This document shows positions 12,481-25,119 of a stretch of DNA of 64,000 bases, piece by piece. The notes under the pieces are model-generated. The model searched no databases. It was not told the origin of the DNA and saw only the letters and a list, made by a program, of their open reading frames with translations. The position numbers and the translations under genes are program-made. Position 1 is the stretch's first letter. Each line of letters opens with the position of its first letter. The stretch lies in the NCBI GenBank assembly GCA_029990175.1, contig JARKIP010000038.1:21521501-21585500 (forward strand). The letters are read 5' to 3'. Origin of the DNA: Petunia secreta (taxonomy: Eukaryota > Streptophyta > Magnoliopsida > Solanales > Solanaceae).

Positions 12481-13085
12481 AAAAAGATAAAATAAATAGC
12501 GTTATCAACGTCCATATCGCTTTCTATATTATTTTTTTTAGAGGTGCTACGAAGATAAGTGATAATTTCACTTGTCTTAGAATGTCAAACCAACATATTG
12601 TCATCTCCACCCATTGATTCAAGAAATTAGTATCCGCTATTGCATAGCTCCCATCAATTTTCTATTAATTGCGATAAAGTCTACAATCGACTAGGATTGG
12701 TTTACGATAAACAGTTACAGCAGATCCGAAAACCACAGATCTGAAAATCAGACTTCTAATGGAGCAGCGTAAAGCAACAAAACATAGCTTTTGAAGCTTA
12801 TTAGATGAAGAAAACACAATACATATCTCGAAAGAGCTAACCCCAAGCAAATGTAGTGACAAAATACCTTGCAAAATCAAAAAATTGAAGTTTTTGCTCC
12901 GAACAAAATAAAAAATTATAGAGCTTTCTTACAAATAAAAGTTATGAAAATGGATAGTGAAATAAGGAAGATGGAAGTAAGATTTGTAAGAGTTTGAAAT
13001 ATATTGTGAGCTCAAGCACTGAATTTGATCTATTTTCAGGCTAGAACGAGGTGGAAAATTTTTTGGGGGAGCCAAAAACTTATGG

Positions 13086-14991
13086 AAGAAGATGAAAGGA
13101 TTTCGAAAAAATTCAGAGAGGATGAAGAAACGATTTAAAATAGTGCAAGACCCATTTTTTTTTTTTTGACCTGGAAAAGATAACCCATTGTTGGGTGATT
13201 TGTATACTTTCCCATAAGTTTCTCTATTTCTAATTAGGCCCCATTCCCCACTTAACCATATTTAAGATTTTTCTCCAATAAAATAAGTCAAAAAGAAAAG
13301 AAGATGTCATTTATTTAAGTCAAGTTTTTGGAGGGTCTTTTAGTTAAATCTTCTCAACTATCCGTGTAAAACATACATTCACTAGGAAAATGAGTTGCAA
13401 TTTTACCAATAAATATGCTATTCTCTCTATCCCAATTTACGTGGCATAGTATTAATTTTGAAAGTCAAATGAATTTTTTTTTTTACTGTAAAATTTTCAT
13501 ATGCCTTTTAATTTATTTGTTAAATTAGTCATTTTATTATCAAAACAATATAAACACAATTTCAGAAACAATGGATTCATATGCCATTTAAATACAATTG
13601 AATTAATAATTACTAGTACGACTTTACTATTTTCTGATATATTTTTCAAATATGTAAGTTAATTTAAATAAAGAAAAAAACTTAAAACTTTTATATCCAA
13701 CTAATAAGTTTGACTTCTGAAATAACCAACCTATAGTAGAGTAAAAAGTAAAATTAGGCTGCTCTTCTTTTCGCAGAGCTCAACAGAATAAACATTATGA
13801 ATGCCTTAATCTCTCGCCATCTCTCTCTCTTCTAGATGATTCTTTGCAAATTCAATAAATTGATCAACATCCTTACATAGTCGTCCGGATTGTACATACC
13901 TTCTTTTAATCTTTTGTACATTCATTGACGACTTGAACTCAATTTTCTTTTAAACCTGTGTTCCTAACAATATGAGAAGACTTTAAGAACATATATGATG
14001 TTTAAATTTTTTGAGTAGTAGAAAAGAGTGCAAGTAACAATCAAGCAACAATAGATATACTACTGCTCTGTCGAAAGATGGACCTTTTCAATAATACTCA
14101 TTATTCCATTATACTTTAAGTCTTTTTGATTTGTATAAACATGTGATTAACACTCAAGAATACTCGTTAGTTTATTGCTTTTGGTTGGTTTGCCATTTTT
14201 CAACTGCAAGAAAAATAACATAAGAAATACTAAAAAGCAATGAACCATCAATTCAAAATTAACTTCATATTGCCATGGAGTGAAACTCTTTATTATGGTC
14301 ATTGTATACTAATGGTATCGGCCAATGCATAATTTGTGCTCAATTACTCCAAAGTCTATATTTTTAATATTAAGTATCAAATTTAAAGTTGACAGAGATG
14401 TGTTCTTTTGCAAATCGATTCAGTTTAATTTTTTCGTATATGAACCACGTTCCAATTCCTCTTACATCCAAAATAAAAATTATTGTAGGAAACTCTTAAC
14501 TTTTCTATATACTCCTAGGTCTTGAAAAGTCATACGGATCAGTCTCTGCCTCTTTTTAGGAAGAATTAGGGATAAGAAGTTCTTTTATACCCCAATAACT
14601 ACATCGCTAAATTTTAAAAAAAAATATTATTGAACCCATCAACTATATGAGTGCTATATATATATTAAACAACTGAGAAATTGCATATTAGCAAATCTTT
14701 AAAAGGTTGATTGAGCCAAGCAACAGAGGAAAATAAGATTGATAAAGATTTACCACTTACCCAAATGAGTTGCAGAACCAAGCGCGATAGAGAAGAGCGG
14801 AGATTCTACATTGAGATAATTTTTCAGATGGAAAAAACTACAATGCAGAGGATTACATATTTTGATCGTGGGCCCAAAAAAAAGTGGGAAAGAACTGATT
14901 TCGCAGATAATTTGGTTTTCCAATTTTCTTTAGCAAATTCCCAGTTAATGGATTTATTTCTTTAACATTTTATATGTAGTTTTATAATATC
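13086..14991. other. AT-rich stretch, no gene seen
   Basis: No credible coding region. The 84-codon frame at 14711-14965 has no recognisable domain. At 13425-13470 a piece beginning CTATCCCAATTTACGTGGC resembles one terminus of the Stowaway-like MITE at 24243. No matching second end was found. Confidence 0.45.
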
Positions 14992-15425
14992 TGTTAGAAA
15001 TAAATAACGGTAACAGGAACATGAATTGTGTACCTGTTAACACCACAGCAGAAGATTGTATTTATCACCTTGCAATTGCCCAAGTCTACTTTGAATCACT
15101 AGGAAACAAAGTTTAATTGTCACCAACTAAGTGCCTTCTTTTTGTTTTGTGTCTTTTTGGTGGAATAATAAGAAGAGTGAAAAAGTTACTTCATGTTCTT
15201 TTTGTTTCTTCTTCTTATATATAATGTAAAGGAGTTGGAAGAAACAAATGTAACTTGCCCACTATCTTCCCCACTCCCCCACTTTTGCATATTCCTTTAG
15301 TGGAGGAAGTATAGGAGATGTGGTGGAATGTGGTAACTTCCTTTAACCACATATTCTTATTTCTCCTAACCGGGTCGGATCAGCCCAATTGGAGCGACCC
15401 ATGACCCGTGATCCATATTCTTACA
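14992..15425 (-). repeat. 3' LTR of the copia element
   Basis: TGTTAGAAATAAATAAC to ATATTCTTACA. On the minus strand it is preceded by the purine tract AGTGGGAGA (15426-15434), the expected polypurine tract. Confidence 0.95.
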
Positions 15426-16079
15426 TCTCCCACTTCGCTCATAGTGGGCTGGATCCACAACACAAAACAAAATCATACATGCAAATAGTTCGTGCGACCT
15501 GCGAGCATTAATAAGAGCTAAACCTGTTAAGGTTGTACAATAGCTCCATAAAAAAATCCAATCACATGCAGAAAAGGATTCACTACTAACATGAGGATCT
15601 TATTACTCGCAATACCCCAGACATCATTCGCTACTCTAGTAGCTACTTATCTGATCCATCAACCTCGATTGAGGCGAACTCGAGTTCCTATTTAACTTAG
15701 TATCACAATTACACTTGAAACTCTCATGGCAAGTGTAATGGTCGACCTGTGAATATAAGTTAAGTTATAAATTATTCTAATTGTCTTCCCTTTCTACTCG
15801 AATCTATTCATCCCAAATCAGCTGCTTTCCTAGACATGCACCGCATTGCCGAATCACTCGTGGCTATTAGTAACATGCTAAAGTAGCAACACAGATTTGT
15901 ACTTCAAGAGATAGTAAAAGGTCAAAGGGTATTGTAATGAAAAATCAAATTGATTTTTCTTAGGGTCTCACACAATGAAGAAGCAGGGATCCATTCTTCC
16001 ATTACCGTATTAGTCGATCAGCACACGTGGTATGAAACACGTGCTACAGTGTTCTTGCCTAATTTGGCACGTGTGTCTC

Positions 16080-16149
<70 letters not shown>

Positions 16150-16577
16150 ACCGTACAGATCTTGGTCTAAACTCTTCTAAAATGTCTAACCCGAGTTTTT
16201 TTTCTTCAAATAATCCTCAAATCCAATCTTCTGAAAAACTCATATCTGGCTTTCGAAAAAAGTCATATAGGATGTTTGAATCCATAAGTCCAAACTCTAA
16301 TCAAGACCGACGATTTAAAATTTTTACATGACCTTGTTCAAATCAAGATTCAATTGGTCTCATCTCTGCACGTTCCTCGACGTCAAAGGCGATCGCTCGT
16401 GTGAGAGAGCCGATCTCGCGACTTGTTCGACACACTTATCACAAATAAATTCTATCACACGCACATGAGATTTAATACAAACTCAATAAAACTAGTCATA
16501 TCCTACGCAAACCTAGAGCCTTAACATGTTTTTCTGGTCTCTAGATATTGCCTTTGTAAAAGGATCAGCTACCATTT
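15426..16577 (-). other. 3' non-coding part of the copia element
   Basis: No ORF. Contains a TA microsatellite (16085-16146) and the polypurine tract next to the LTR. Confidence 0.6.
16085..16146. repeat. (TA)n microsatellite
   Basis: About 31 TA units. The plus-strand reading frames that cross it are artefacts. Confidence 0.97.
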
Positions 16578-17045
16578 TCAGCGTAGCATGTATTCTATTG
16601 GAACTTCACCACTTGCAACTACGTTTCTCAAGTACTTATACTTGATGTCAATGTGTTTGGTCTTTTCATGATGCTTAGGATCTTTTATAAAATCAATAGT
16701 CGCCTGACTATCACAATATAAAATTATCGATCCTTGAGGATTCTTTGCAATATCTAGATGCTCATAGGGTCTCTTCAACCAAACAGCTTCTTGTACTGCA
16801 TATGTATAAGCTACAAACTCAGCTTCCATTGTCGAAAGAGCAATACAAGTTTGTTTCTTACTTTTCCATGAAATGACTCCACCATTAAGTAAGAAAGCAT
16901 ATCCAGATGTTGACTTTCTTTCATCCAAGTCACCAGCCCAATCGCATCTGTATAACCTCTCAACATCAAATGAGATCCACCATAGCATACTGAATAGTCT
17001 GCAGTCCCTTTCAGGTATCGAAAAATCCTCTTCACCGCTTTCCAA
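16578..17045 (-). pseudogene. pol: Copia RNase H domain
   Basis: The frame contains the copia RNase H signature: GDLDERKSTSGYAFLLNGGVISW, then STMEAEFVA, then YCDSQATIDFIKDP and KHIDIKYKYLR. RNase H removes the RNA strand during reverse transcription. It is in a different frame from the RT; the switch lies at about 16935-16945, where 'GYTDA' would normally run straight into 'DWAGD'. Confidence 0.85.
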
Positions 17046-18701
17046 TGGTCTCTTCCAGGATTGGATTGATACATGCTAACTAGACCTACGGCATGACAAA
17101 TATCAGGGCGAGTACACAACATACCGTACATTAAGCTCTCAATAGCACTTGAGTATGGAACTCGAGACATTTCTTCCTTTTCTCTCTGAGTCTGTGGACA
17201 CATTTCAAGGCATAAAGCTTCACCTTTCGCTACAGGAGTATCCATGGGTTTGCACTCACTCATCCTAAAGCATTCCAAAATTTTCTTTATGTAAGTTTCT
17301 TGAGATAGACTCAATAACTTTTTGAAACGGTTTCTTTGGATCTTAACACCAAGGATGTAGTCTGCTTCACCCATATCTTTCATGTCAAACGACCTTGAAA
17401 GCCATGACTTGATAATCATTAGATACTCTAAATTATTTCCAGCCATCAATATTCATCCACGTAAAGGGAAAGAATTACAAACATATCATTGGACTTTTTA
17501 ATGTAAATGCAATGGTCTTCATCAAACATAGTAAAATCGTATGAGATCATTTCTTTATGAAATCTCAAGTACCATTGCCTTGAAGACTGCTTTAGACCAT
17601 AAATAGATCTTTTCAATTTACAGACCTTATTTTTTTGCCCTTAACAATAAAACCTATAGGCTGTTCCATGTAGATCTCCTCGTTCAGTTCTCCATTGAGA
17701 AAAGCTGTCTTTATGTCCATTTGATGTAATTCTAGATCCAAACGCGCAACAATAGCTAGAAGTAAGCGAATTGAGGTAAACTTCACAACTGGTGAAAAAA
17801 TATCCTCATAATCAATTCCCACTTGCTGAGTGAAGCCTTTTGCTACCAGCCGTGCTTTATACCTTTCTATTGATCCATCCGCTTTACGTTTAATTTTAAG
17901 AACCCATTTATTCTTAATTGCTTTACGCTCATGCGGAAGATCAACTAAGTCCCAGACTTTGTTGGTTCTCATGGACTCTAACCCCTCTTTCATTGCTTTC
18001 ATCCACTCATCCTTTTTAGGGCTTGATAAAGCCTCCGCAATGGAGTTTGGTTCATTCACTTCTGATGCCGATACCAGGAAAACGCAATCCTCTATATCAT
18101 AAGTACGTTTAGGTATACCTTTCCTGGTACTCTTTCTTAATTGAAAATCAGATTCACAAGAATGATCTTGTATTGAAAAGCTCCCACTCGGATCAGCACC
18201 ATATTCTTGATCAATTAGATCATTAAATGTGTCAGAAGACATTTGTTGACCATCTGAGTTCAACATTTCATAAAGAGGCTCTCTGTCATGTACTTCACCC
18301 TTCTTAGGAAAATCATTTTCTAAAAATATGACATCTCGTGATTCAATTTCAGTAACACTTCCATCCTCCATTTCACCAATAAACACATATCCTTTGGAGT
18401 GTTCTGAGTATCTTATAAAGATACATTTCTTGCCTTTAGGACCCAGTTTACCAAACTTGTTAAAAGAATCTTTTATGAATGCAGCACAAACCCAAGGTCG
18501 TCAATAATCCAAGTTTGGTTTCTGGCCGGTCCATAGCTCATAAGGAGTGGAAGGAACTGACTTAGAAGGCACTCTATTTAATATATAAGCCGCTGTTAAT
18601 AATGCATCTCCCCAAAAAGAGATAGGTAAATTAGCTTGCGCCATCATTGACCTTGTCATGTCCAATAGAGTTCTATTCCTCCTTTCTGCTACATCATTTT
18701 G
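16811..18701 (-). pseudogene. pol: Copia integrase C-terminal part and reverse transcriptase, broken
   Basis: From 18701 down the frame gives the integrase tail (LPISFWGDALLTAAYILNR). A TGA at 18501-18503 follows, then the linker and RT with WVLKIKRKADGSIERYKARLVAKGF and LELHQMDIKTAFLNGEL. At about 17448-17453 a one-base deletion falls inside the catalytic YVDD box, so the frame switches exactly at the active site. The remaining RT (16811-17449) shows SFDMKDMGEADYILG and the YSSAIESLMYGM segment. Loss of frame at YVDD rules out activity. Confidence 0.88.
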
Positions 18702-19991
18702 CTAAGGTGTATAAGGAATAGTTAATTGTCTGGTGATTCCTTTTTCATTACACAAGTCAATAAATTGTCTTGATAGATATTCACGCCCTCTATCAGTTCT
18801 TAGAGCTTTCATACTCCTGTCTAATTGATTCTCAACTTCATTCAAGTATCGTTTGAAACACTCAAGTGCTTCAAATTTGTGAGAAATCAAATAAACATAA
18901 CCGAAACGCGTGAAATCATCAATAAACGTAATGAAATACAAGGCACAAGATCTTGCCTTCACGTTCATTGGACCACAGATATCTGAATGGACTAATTGCA
19001 ATGGGAAGTCAGCTCTCTTAGCCTTCCCAAAAGGTTTATGTGTAATCTTTCCGGCAAGACATTGTTCACAAGTTGGCATTTCAACTTTTGAGAAAGAACT
19101 CAAGTGTCCTTCCTTAGCCAATCTATTCATTTGATCTTGCCCAATGTGACCTAATCTAGCATGCCATGTAATAATGTCAACATCACTATTACTAGAAGAA
19201 CATGCCATAACACAACGGTCCACATAATAGTCATAAGTAGAAGGATTACAACTTAACACAAAGAAACCATTGTAAAGATGTCCAGAACCATAAAAAACAT
19301 TGTCTTGAGTAATTCTCACAAGATTGCGACTAAAGTTCAAACAGAAACCTAAATTAAGAAGGACAGACACAGATATTAAGTTCCGTCGAATTTCTGAAGC
19401 ATATAGGACGTCATGCAATATCAAAGTACGACCACCACGCAAGCCAATCATGCAAGTGCCAAGACCTTTGACTTCAACCTTCGCATTGTTTCCTACATAT
19501 ATCCACCTTGATCCAGATGGAACTCGACGGTACTCCACAAACACTTCTCGATCACGGGTCACATGGTCGGTGGCCCCTAAGTCTACAATCCACACAGGAT
19601 AAGATTCAGTTAATAAAACTGTGCTAGAAACAAATGTAGCACTTAGAGATGCGTTTTGAAATGCTACCTTTTTCGGCTCAGTGCATTCACGAGCAAAGTG
19701 TCCCAGCACTTGACAGTTGTAGCATTTCATCTTGCTCTTGTATTTCTTCTTAAAGAACCGTTTTCCCTTCTTAGGGTTTGGTTTGTTTCGTTTATGTGAG
19801 GGTCCTTCACCAGTCTCCTTGCCCTTTCCGCCTTTCCAGTTATTTTTGCGCTTGAATCCTGAAGCCTTTTTACCACTTGATTCTGCCACATAGGTAGTGG
19901 GTATAGCTTTTGCAGCACCAAGCCGCTCATCTTCAAGCTCAACATGGCGAGCAACATCACCAAAAGTTTTGATGCTGTCATTGTGGGTCAA
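18702..19991 (-). pseudogene. Copia zinc knuckle, protease and integrase core
   Basis: In order: a CCHC knuckle CYNCQVLGHFAREC (about residue 89); a protease whose active site reads D-L-G-A-T-D where DSG or DTG is usual; a pre-integrase zinc finger (WHARLGHIG...CEQCLAGK); and the integrase core with DICGPM and DDFTRFG. The frame ends with TAG at 18702-18704 just before the conserved QNDVAERRNR block. CAG-to-TAG explains this stop, and TCA-to-TTA could explain the protease leucine. Confidence 0.88.
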
Positions 19992-20009
19992 GTTTACTTT
20001 CAGATGTTC

Positions 20010-20520
20010 TCAATTGTTAGGGAGAGACCGGATCACTGCCTGAACCTGTTGCTCATCAGAGAGAATATGACCAGCACTTTTGAGTTGAGCTATCATATTT
20101 GACATCACCTTAAGGTGTTGTTTGATACTGTGATCATGACGCTTCTTGTAAGTGTCAAATTTGATAGTCAGCTGTCTAAGGCGGGTCACAGTAGTACCCC
20201 CATATGTTTCTCTCAAATGCGCCCACATGGCATGAGCAGTAGGGAATTGTTCACATTCGTGAATGAAATCATCCACAACCGAGCTTACAATGATTCCACG
20301 TGCAGTGGCATCTTTCTTTTTCCAAGAATTTTAAGCCTCAAGATCCCTCCTATGTTGGGCACTATTACCCTCCTCTGGGCAAACCATGACATGGTTAATA
20401 GCTTCTAGAGCATCTTGCTCTTCCAGCACATACTACATCTTACGACTCCAAATATCATAATTTTCGCCGTTTAGTTTGTCACCCTTGTTTAAGTCAGCAA
20501 TGATAGTTTTTGATGCCATA
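20010..20520 (-). pseudogene. gag: Copia Gag, three nonsense codons
   Basis: Starts at the ATG at 20520 (MASKTIIADLNKGDKLNGENYDIWSRKM), typical of copia Gag. Stops follow at 20433-20435 (TAG), 20332-20334 (TAA) and 20010-20012 (TGA). Between and after them the frame keeps Gag features (AHAMWAHLRETYGG, FDTYKKRHDHSIKQHLKVM, and AIRSLPNN-like VIRSLPNN). It continues in frame into the zinc-knuckle ORF. CAG, CAA and TGG codons with one transition each would account for the stops. Confidence 0.85.
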
Positions 20521-22237
20521 GTCTGTTAAATGAAACAATAATGCAAGTGTTTTTACTACTCATCATTCTCACATGTGATATACACACTTAGGCAAATCAA
20601 TTAAATAAAATATTAATTTTACACTTAGTATAGAATCAAAAGGTTACTATGTTTCCATTCATCATCTACAACTAAATGCTTAACTAATATTTTATAAAAT
20701 CATTTCTCATAGTGTGTATTTTGTCAAGATTTTTAATTTCATGTCATACTTATTTTAATTACCACACATATAAATAAGCAAATAAAAAAAATATGAAATC
20801 TTGCAAACAAATGACAAAGTTTCATTAATTGAAAAATTAATTACAATGAAAAAAACCTAAGTTACATGTAGCTAGGCCATTACATGTTCATATTTTTTTC
20901 CCATTCATTTTCTAGTGCGTTTAAATAAACACAATAAGGCACTTTTGGGAATGTCTCATGATACATGTTAGTCAACACTTCACTCCAAGGCTCTATAAGT
21001 GAATCAGCCAACATACTAAGAGCTACATGTTCATCAATTATATAACCAAATTGACCTAGTTCATAGCGTTTTATCTCAAAAAAGGTCAATGTGCTCCCAT
21101 ATAGCAGCATTAGGTTCCATCTTCAACTCTCTAAACTCCTTAAGTTTCTTTTCTCCCTCCCTTCGAATAGCCCTTTCATCCCTTAGCAAATTTTGCATCC
21201 CCTTGGGGACATTCCGTATGACTTCACGTCCTCGGAAATAAGTCCTACGGCGACACACTCTTCTACATTGTCCTCTTGCTCGATTTCCAGCACCATTCCC
21301 AATTGGAGCCATTCGAGCTTGTCCCTGTTCAGCCATGTCTCAAATAGGAACAGAGAAACAATTAGAATGGACATACCATTCAATATGACAACATATGTCA
21401 CAACTTGTAGAAGAATTTTTCTTAATTAAAGGGATTAGGACTAAACTTTCTTTAGGAGTTGTTTTACTTACTTTTCTTGTAAATACGTGATACACTACTG
21501 CACAACACATTCAACCCTTTCAAAAAAAAAATTGACTTAAATTTTTTATGTCAAATTCTGTGTTATGTGCCAAACTCTTGAAATTAAATTCAAACTGCTC
21601 ATGTACCATGTCAAAAATTTTTACACTTTAAAAAAAATATTTCTTCATGAAACATTGTCGTAACCCATGAACAATTCTTAAGAAAAAGTAGCAGTGGTCT
21701 TGGATCAAAAGATGGTAGTAGCCTTTCAAAGTTTTACAACTTCAAGATTTGATCAAAAACATTCCATGACTATTGGGAAAGACAAATGGAATAGCAGAAT
21801 AAAAATATTTTGTTCCATTATCTAGTTCATATATACCAATTCAAAGGTCTTTATGTGGCCTCTTTTAAGGAAAAAAAAAATCTTTGTGAACACGTTCATT
21901 CTTCGTCCAATTAACTTGGGAACTTTCGAACGCATCAACCGTAATTAAAGCATGAAGTAAAGATAAACATAAAGTCAGTACTTACAACCTTCATTCATTT
22001 TTTTTTTTTTTGGCACACAGCTATTCAATCAAGTTGCAACAAAACTTGCAATAATGAACCATAAATGAGGAATCTTTCCCACACAGTACAATACGTTTAC
22101 GACACTGTTAACACCACTATTTTCATCAACCACTATGAAACTTTTGTCTATTATTTTCTTTTCTTATTTTGTACACATACAAAAAAATAAAACATCGGCA
22201 TTAAGTTGGAACAATTAATCCAGGCTCTGATACCAAT
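20521..22237 (-). other. Long leader of the copia element with two unassigned ORFs
   Basis: 1.7 kb separates the primer site (22225-22236) from gag, long for a copia leader. Two overlapping minus-strand frames, 21076-21336 (86 codons, Arg-rich centre) and 20880-21110 (76 codons), together suggest one small frame-shifted coding remnant. I recognise no domain. It could be captured sequence or old Gag-like material. Confidence 0.45.
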
Positions 22238-22671
22238 TGTTAGAAATAAATAACGATAACAGGAACATGAATTGTGTACCTGTTAACACCACAGCGGAAG
22301 ATTGTATTTACCACCTTGCAATTGCCCAAGTCTACTTTAAATCACTAGGAAACAAAGTTTAATTGTCACCAACTAAATGCCTTCTTTTTGTTTTGTATCT
22401 TTTTGGTGGAATAATAAGAAGAGTGAAAAAGTTACTTCATGTTCTTTTTGTCTCTTCTTCTTATATATAATATAAAGGAGTTGGAAGAAACAAATGTAAC
22501 TTGCCCACTATCTTCCCCACTCCCCCACTTTTGCATATTTCTTTAGTGGAGGAAGTATAGGAGATGTGGTGGAATGTGGTAACTTTCTTTAACCACATAT
22601 TCTTATTTCTCCTAATGGGGTCGGATCAGCCCAATTGGAGCGACCCATGACCCGTGATCCATATTCTTACA
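22238..22671 (-). repeat. 5' LTR of the copia element, with primer site
   Basis: Same limits as the left LTR. Directly left, GCTCTGATACCA (22225-22236) is the initiator tRNA-Met primer site on the minus strand, which sets the orientation. Confidence 0.95.
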
Positions 22672-22689
22672 TTATCTTTTTAGGTTCTT

Positions 22690-23817
22690 GTATTATGTTA
22701 CTAATTACAAGGCACACGACTTATACAAGTATCCTTGGTTATTCATAAGTTATTATATAAAATAAAAAAGTTATATTAGCACTAAATAATTTATACGAAA
22801 TAATAAAATTTAATTTAATTGATGCACATTAGTTTTATAGTAGAAATTGAAAAAATAAATGTTACAGCTTCACTATCAGCAGAAATTGTTGTTGATACTT
22901 TATTAGCAAACAATTAATTACTGATGTACACATAATTTTTTATAAGAAAAAATCTTCTATCAACTTCACTAACGATGTGAGAATACTAGTAATCTTCCAA
23001 TATTTTGTAGCTAAAATGCTAAAGAATACAAATTTACTTTTGATTTATCAGTGGAACAAAAATTTATTAGTAAATTTACCAACGGCTTCATAATTTGCTG
23101 GTAAAATGCCAACTAAAATAAAATTTATTGGCAAATTTACCAACGACTTCATAATTTGCTGGTAAAATGCCAACTAAAATAAAATTTATTGGCAAATTTA
23201 CCAACGACTTCACAGTTTATTGGTAAAATGCCAACTAAAATAATATTTGTTGGCAAACTACCAACGAGTTATATTTTTTTTTTGGTAAATTACTAACGGA
23301 TTAACACTTCATTGGTAATTTACTAATTGATTTAGAGTTGGTTGGCAATCTTTACCAATTAAATAAGAATTGGTTAGCATATTTACCAACTGCTTCTGAA
23401 TCCATTGCTAAATTGCCAAAAAAAAAAATAAGAATTTGGTTGGTAAATTACCAACTACTTAACTATGTTGGTAAGAATTAGTTGATAATTCGTTAGTTAT
23501 GTGTTGCTAAATTACCCTCCAAATTTTCTCCATAATTTACCTACCGATATGGAATTTGTTGATAATTTACCAACATAAAATTTTAGTTAGTAAATAATTT
23601 GTTAGTATTCCGTTGATAATCAGTCTCTTAATTACGCGTCATATTTTTCCCGCAATATTTATTAACTAATTTATGGGTTGGTAATTTATAAGTAATCTAA
23701 TGCTGCATTTGTGAAAATTTTTTAGTTACTAATTCTTTGGCTATTTGTTAGTAATTTACTAACGAATTTGGGCAGTTGGGAGGGACCTTTTTTTTTTTTT
23801 TTTTTTTTGTGTGTAGT
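22690..23817. mobile_element. Right end of a CACTA-type (En/Spm) DNA transposon
   Basis: The block ends ...TTGTGTGTAGTG, whose reverse complement CACTACACACAA is a CACTA terminus. The preceding ~750 bp carries many copies of TTACCAACGANTT and its reverse complement in both orientations, the subterminal repeat pattern of CACTA elements. No transposase is present. The left end was not found; the copia insertion may have separated or replaced it. Confidence 0.6.
23061..23275. repeat. 61-bp tandem repeat, ~3.5 copies
   Basis: Units begin near 23061, 23122, 23183 and 23244. Each contains TTTACCAACG and GGTAAAATGCCAACTAAAAT. The array grades rightward into more diverged single motifs. Confidence 0.9.
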
Positions 23818-24242
23818 GGTATGTTATTTTACTCCATTCAATGTGGCTTGTCTACGTGGAAATATTGTTGACGTTGAAGCCAACGTGGATGCGTTTGCAC
23901 TACACGCTTTGCCACATAAGGCACGGAAAGGTTTAAAAGTATGATTTTTTATGAGTAGAGGTGTTTAAATGAAACATCCATAAGTACAAGCGTAAGCATG
24001 ACAAAAGCGTACAAGTAGAGGTGCCTGTTTGGTCATTCCGCCTTTTTTTAAAAACTAAATTTTTTCCACGTATGTCCAAATATAACTTCAATTTTCAAAA
24101 ATTATTTTTCAACTCATCTTCAAAAACTAATTTTCTCAAGTTCGACCAAATCTATGTTCAAACGCAAGCTAAACTGGAACAAAGGTAATAGTAAAAATGA
24201 ACGGTTCTTTTTTTTTCCGAAACTTAACGGAATAGTGAATAC
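23818..24242. other. No gene seen
   Basis: A non-coding stretch between the CACTA-like end and the MITE. The part around 24010-24180 reads like common dispersed plant repeat but I cannot name it. Confidence 0.4.
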
Positions 24243-24520
24243 TAGTCCCTCCGTTCCAATTTATGTGGCGGTGTTTGACTTGACACGGAGTTTAAGAAAT
24301 AGAAGTTGACTTTGGAAATGTTCAAATTTACCCTTGAAAAAGTAAGAGAGAGAAGATTGGAGTTATCAAAAAGTTGTTTGTGGCTTTTAAAGTAAGTAGG
24401 GCCCAATAGAGGTAAAATAAAGATAGTGCATTAAAAAGTTGACAAATAAAAAAATGTGACATTCTTTTTTGGACAGACTAAAAAGGAAAGTGTGACACAT
24501 AAATTGGGACAGAGAGAGTA
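24243..24520. mobile_element. Stowaway-like MITE (~280 bp)
   Basis: TA dinucleotides flank both sides. The left end GTCCCTCCGTTCCAATTTAT and the reverse complement of the right end (CTCTCTCTGTCCCAATTTAT) are near-identical inverted termini with the CTCCCTCCGT-type start of Stowaway (Tc1/mariner-related) MITEs. No coding capacity. Confidence 0.8.
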
Positions 24521-24767
24521 AAACATTTAATGCACTTCATTCAGCATTTTCTACAATGTGATAAAAAGAACGTGTTTCGTGAACGAGAAGCTACTGATCC
24601 CTCTCTTATGGATAATTCAAATAAAAGTAAAATCATTGGTACAATAGAATTAAATTAATATTACATTACGGTAGAATTTATTTTAATTCTACATAAATAT
24701 TCAACTTCCATGATTAGCACGTTGCTCCCATAAATGCTCTATTAATGCACTACGAAGTGCAAAATGA

Positions 24768-24892
24768 GACACTCCAAAATTAAGATGTAAAATTAATATT
24801 ATAAAATTAACTCACAATTTTCATAAAAATAATGCACGAAAATTAATTATAAGACACTCCAAAATTAAGATGTAAAATTAATATTATAAAAT
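24768..24892. repeat. Direct duplication of a ~40-bp AT-rich block
   Basis: The segment AGACACTCCAAAATTAAGAT plus the next ~20 bases occurs at 24767-24806 and again at about 24853-24892. Confidence 0.8.
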
Positions 24893-25119
24893 ATTAGATA
24901 AAAAATTATTAGGTATATTAGGACTCTAAATGTTAAAATTAAAATTTAAAATATGTTAAAATAAAAGTGTTATAAAAATAAATAAATAAAATAAAATATT
25001 AATGAATAGTAATGGTGTAGATGAATAGGCATATTAGAAATTTAAATGTAAAAATTAAAATTTATATATTAAATTAAAAGTGTTAAATAATAAAAAATAA
25101 TAATAAAATAATGTTAAAT

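Larger units (their letters stand above)
9040..13085. mobile_element. Element with ~550-bp inverted arms, probably a non-autonomous DNA transposon
   Basis: The left arm 9040-9590 matches the reverse complement of 12540-13085 over several hundred bases with scattered differences; the block around CAAGCACTGAATTTG is a clear landmark. A third partial copy, direct to the right arm, lies at 12080-12480. The ~2.5 kb between arms is AT-rich, has no transposase, and contains local tandem duplications. Long arms would fit a Mutator-like or fold-back element. I could not define the exact ends or target duplication. Confidence 0.55.
14992..22671 (-). mobile_element. Complete but degenerate Ty1/copia retrotransposon
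   Basis: Two 434-bp LTRs flank gag, protease, integrase, RT and RNase H in copia order on the minus strand. Flanks carry ATATC and TTATC, an imperfect 5-bp target duplication. By eye the LTRs differ at 12 of 434 sites (~2.8%), all but one a transition. At least four nonsense codons and two frame shifts break the coding region. It sits directly left of a CACTA-type end and may have inserted into that transposon. Confidence 0.93.

Noticed and set aside
14711..14965. 84-codon plus-strand ORF
   Set aside because: No domain, no gene context, lies directly left of a copia LTR.
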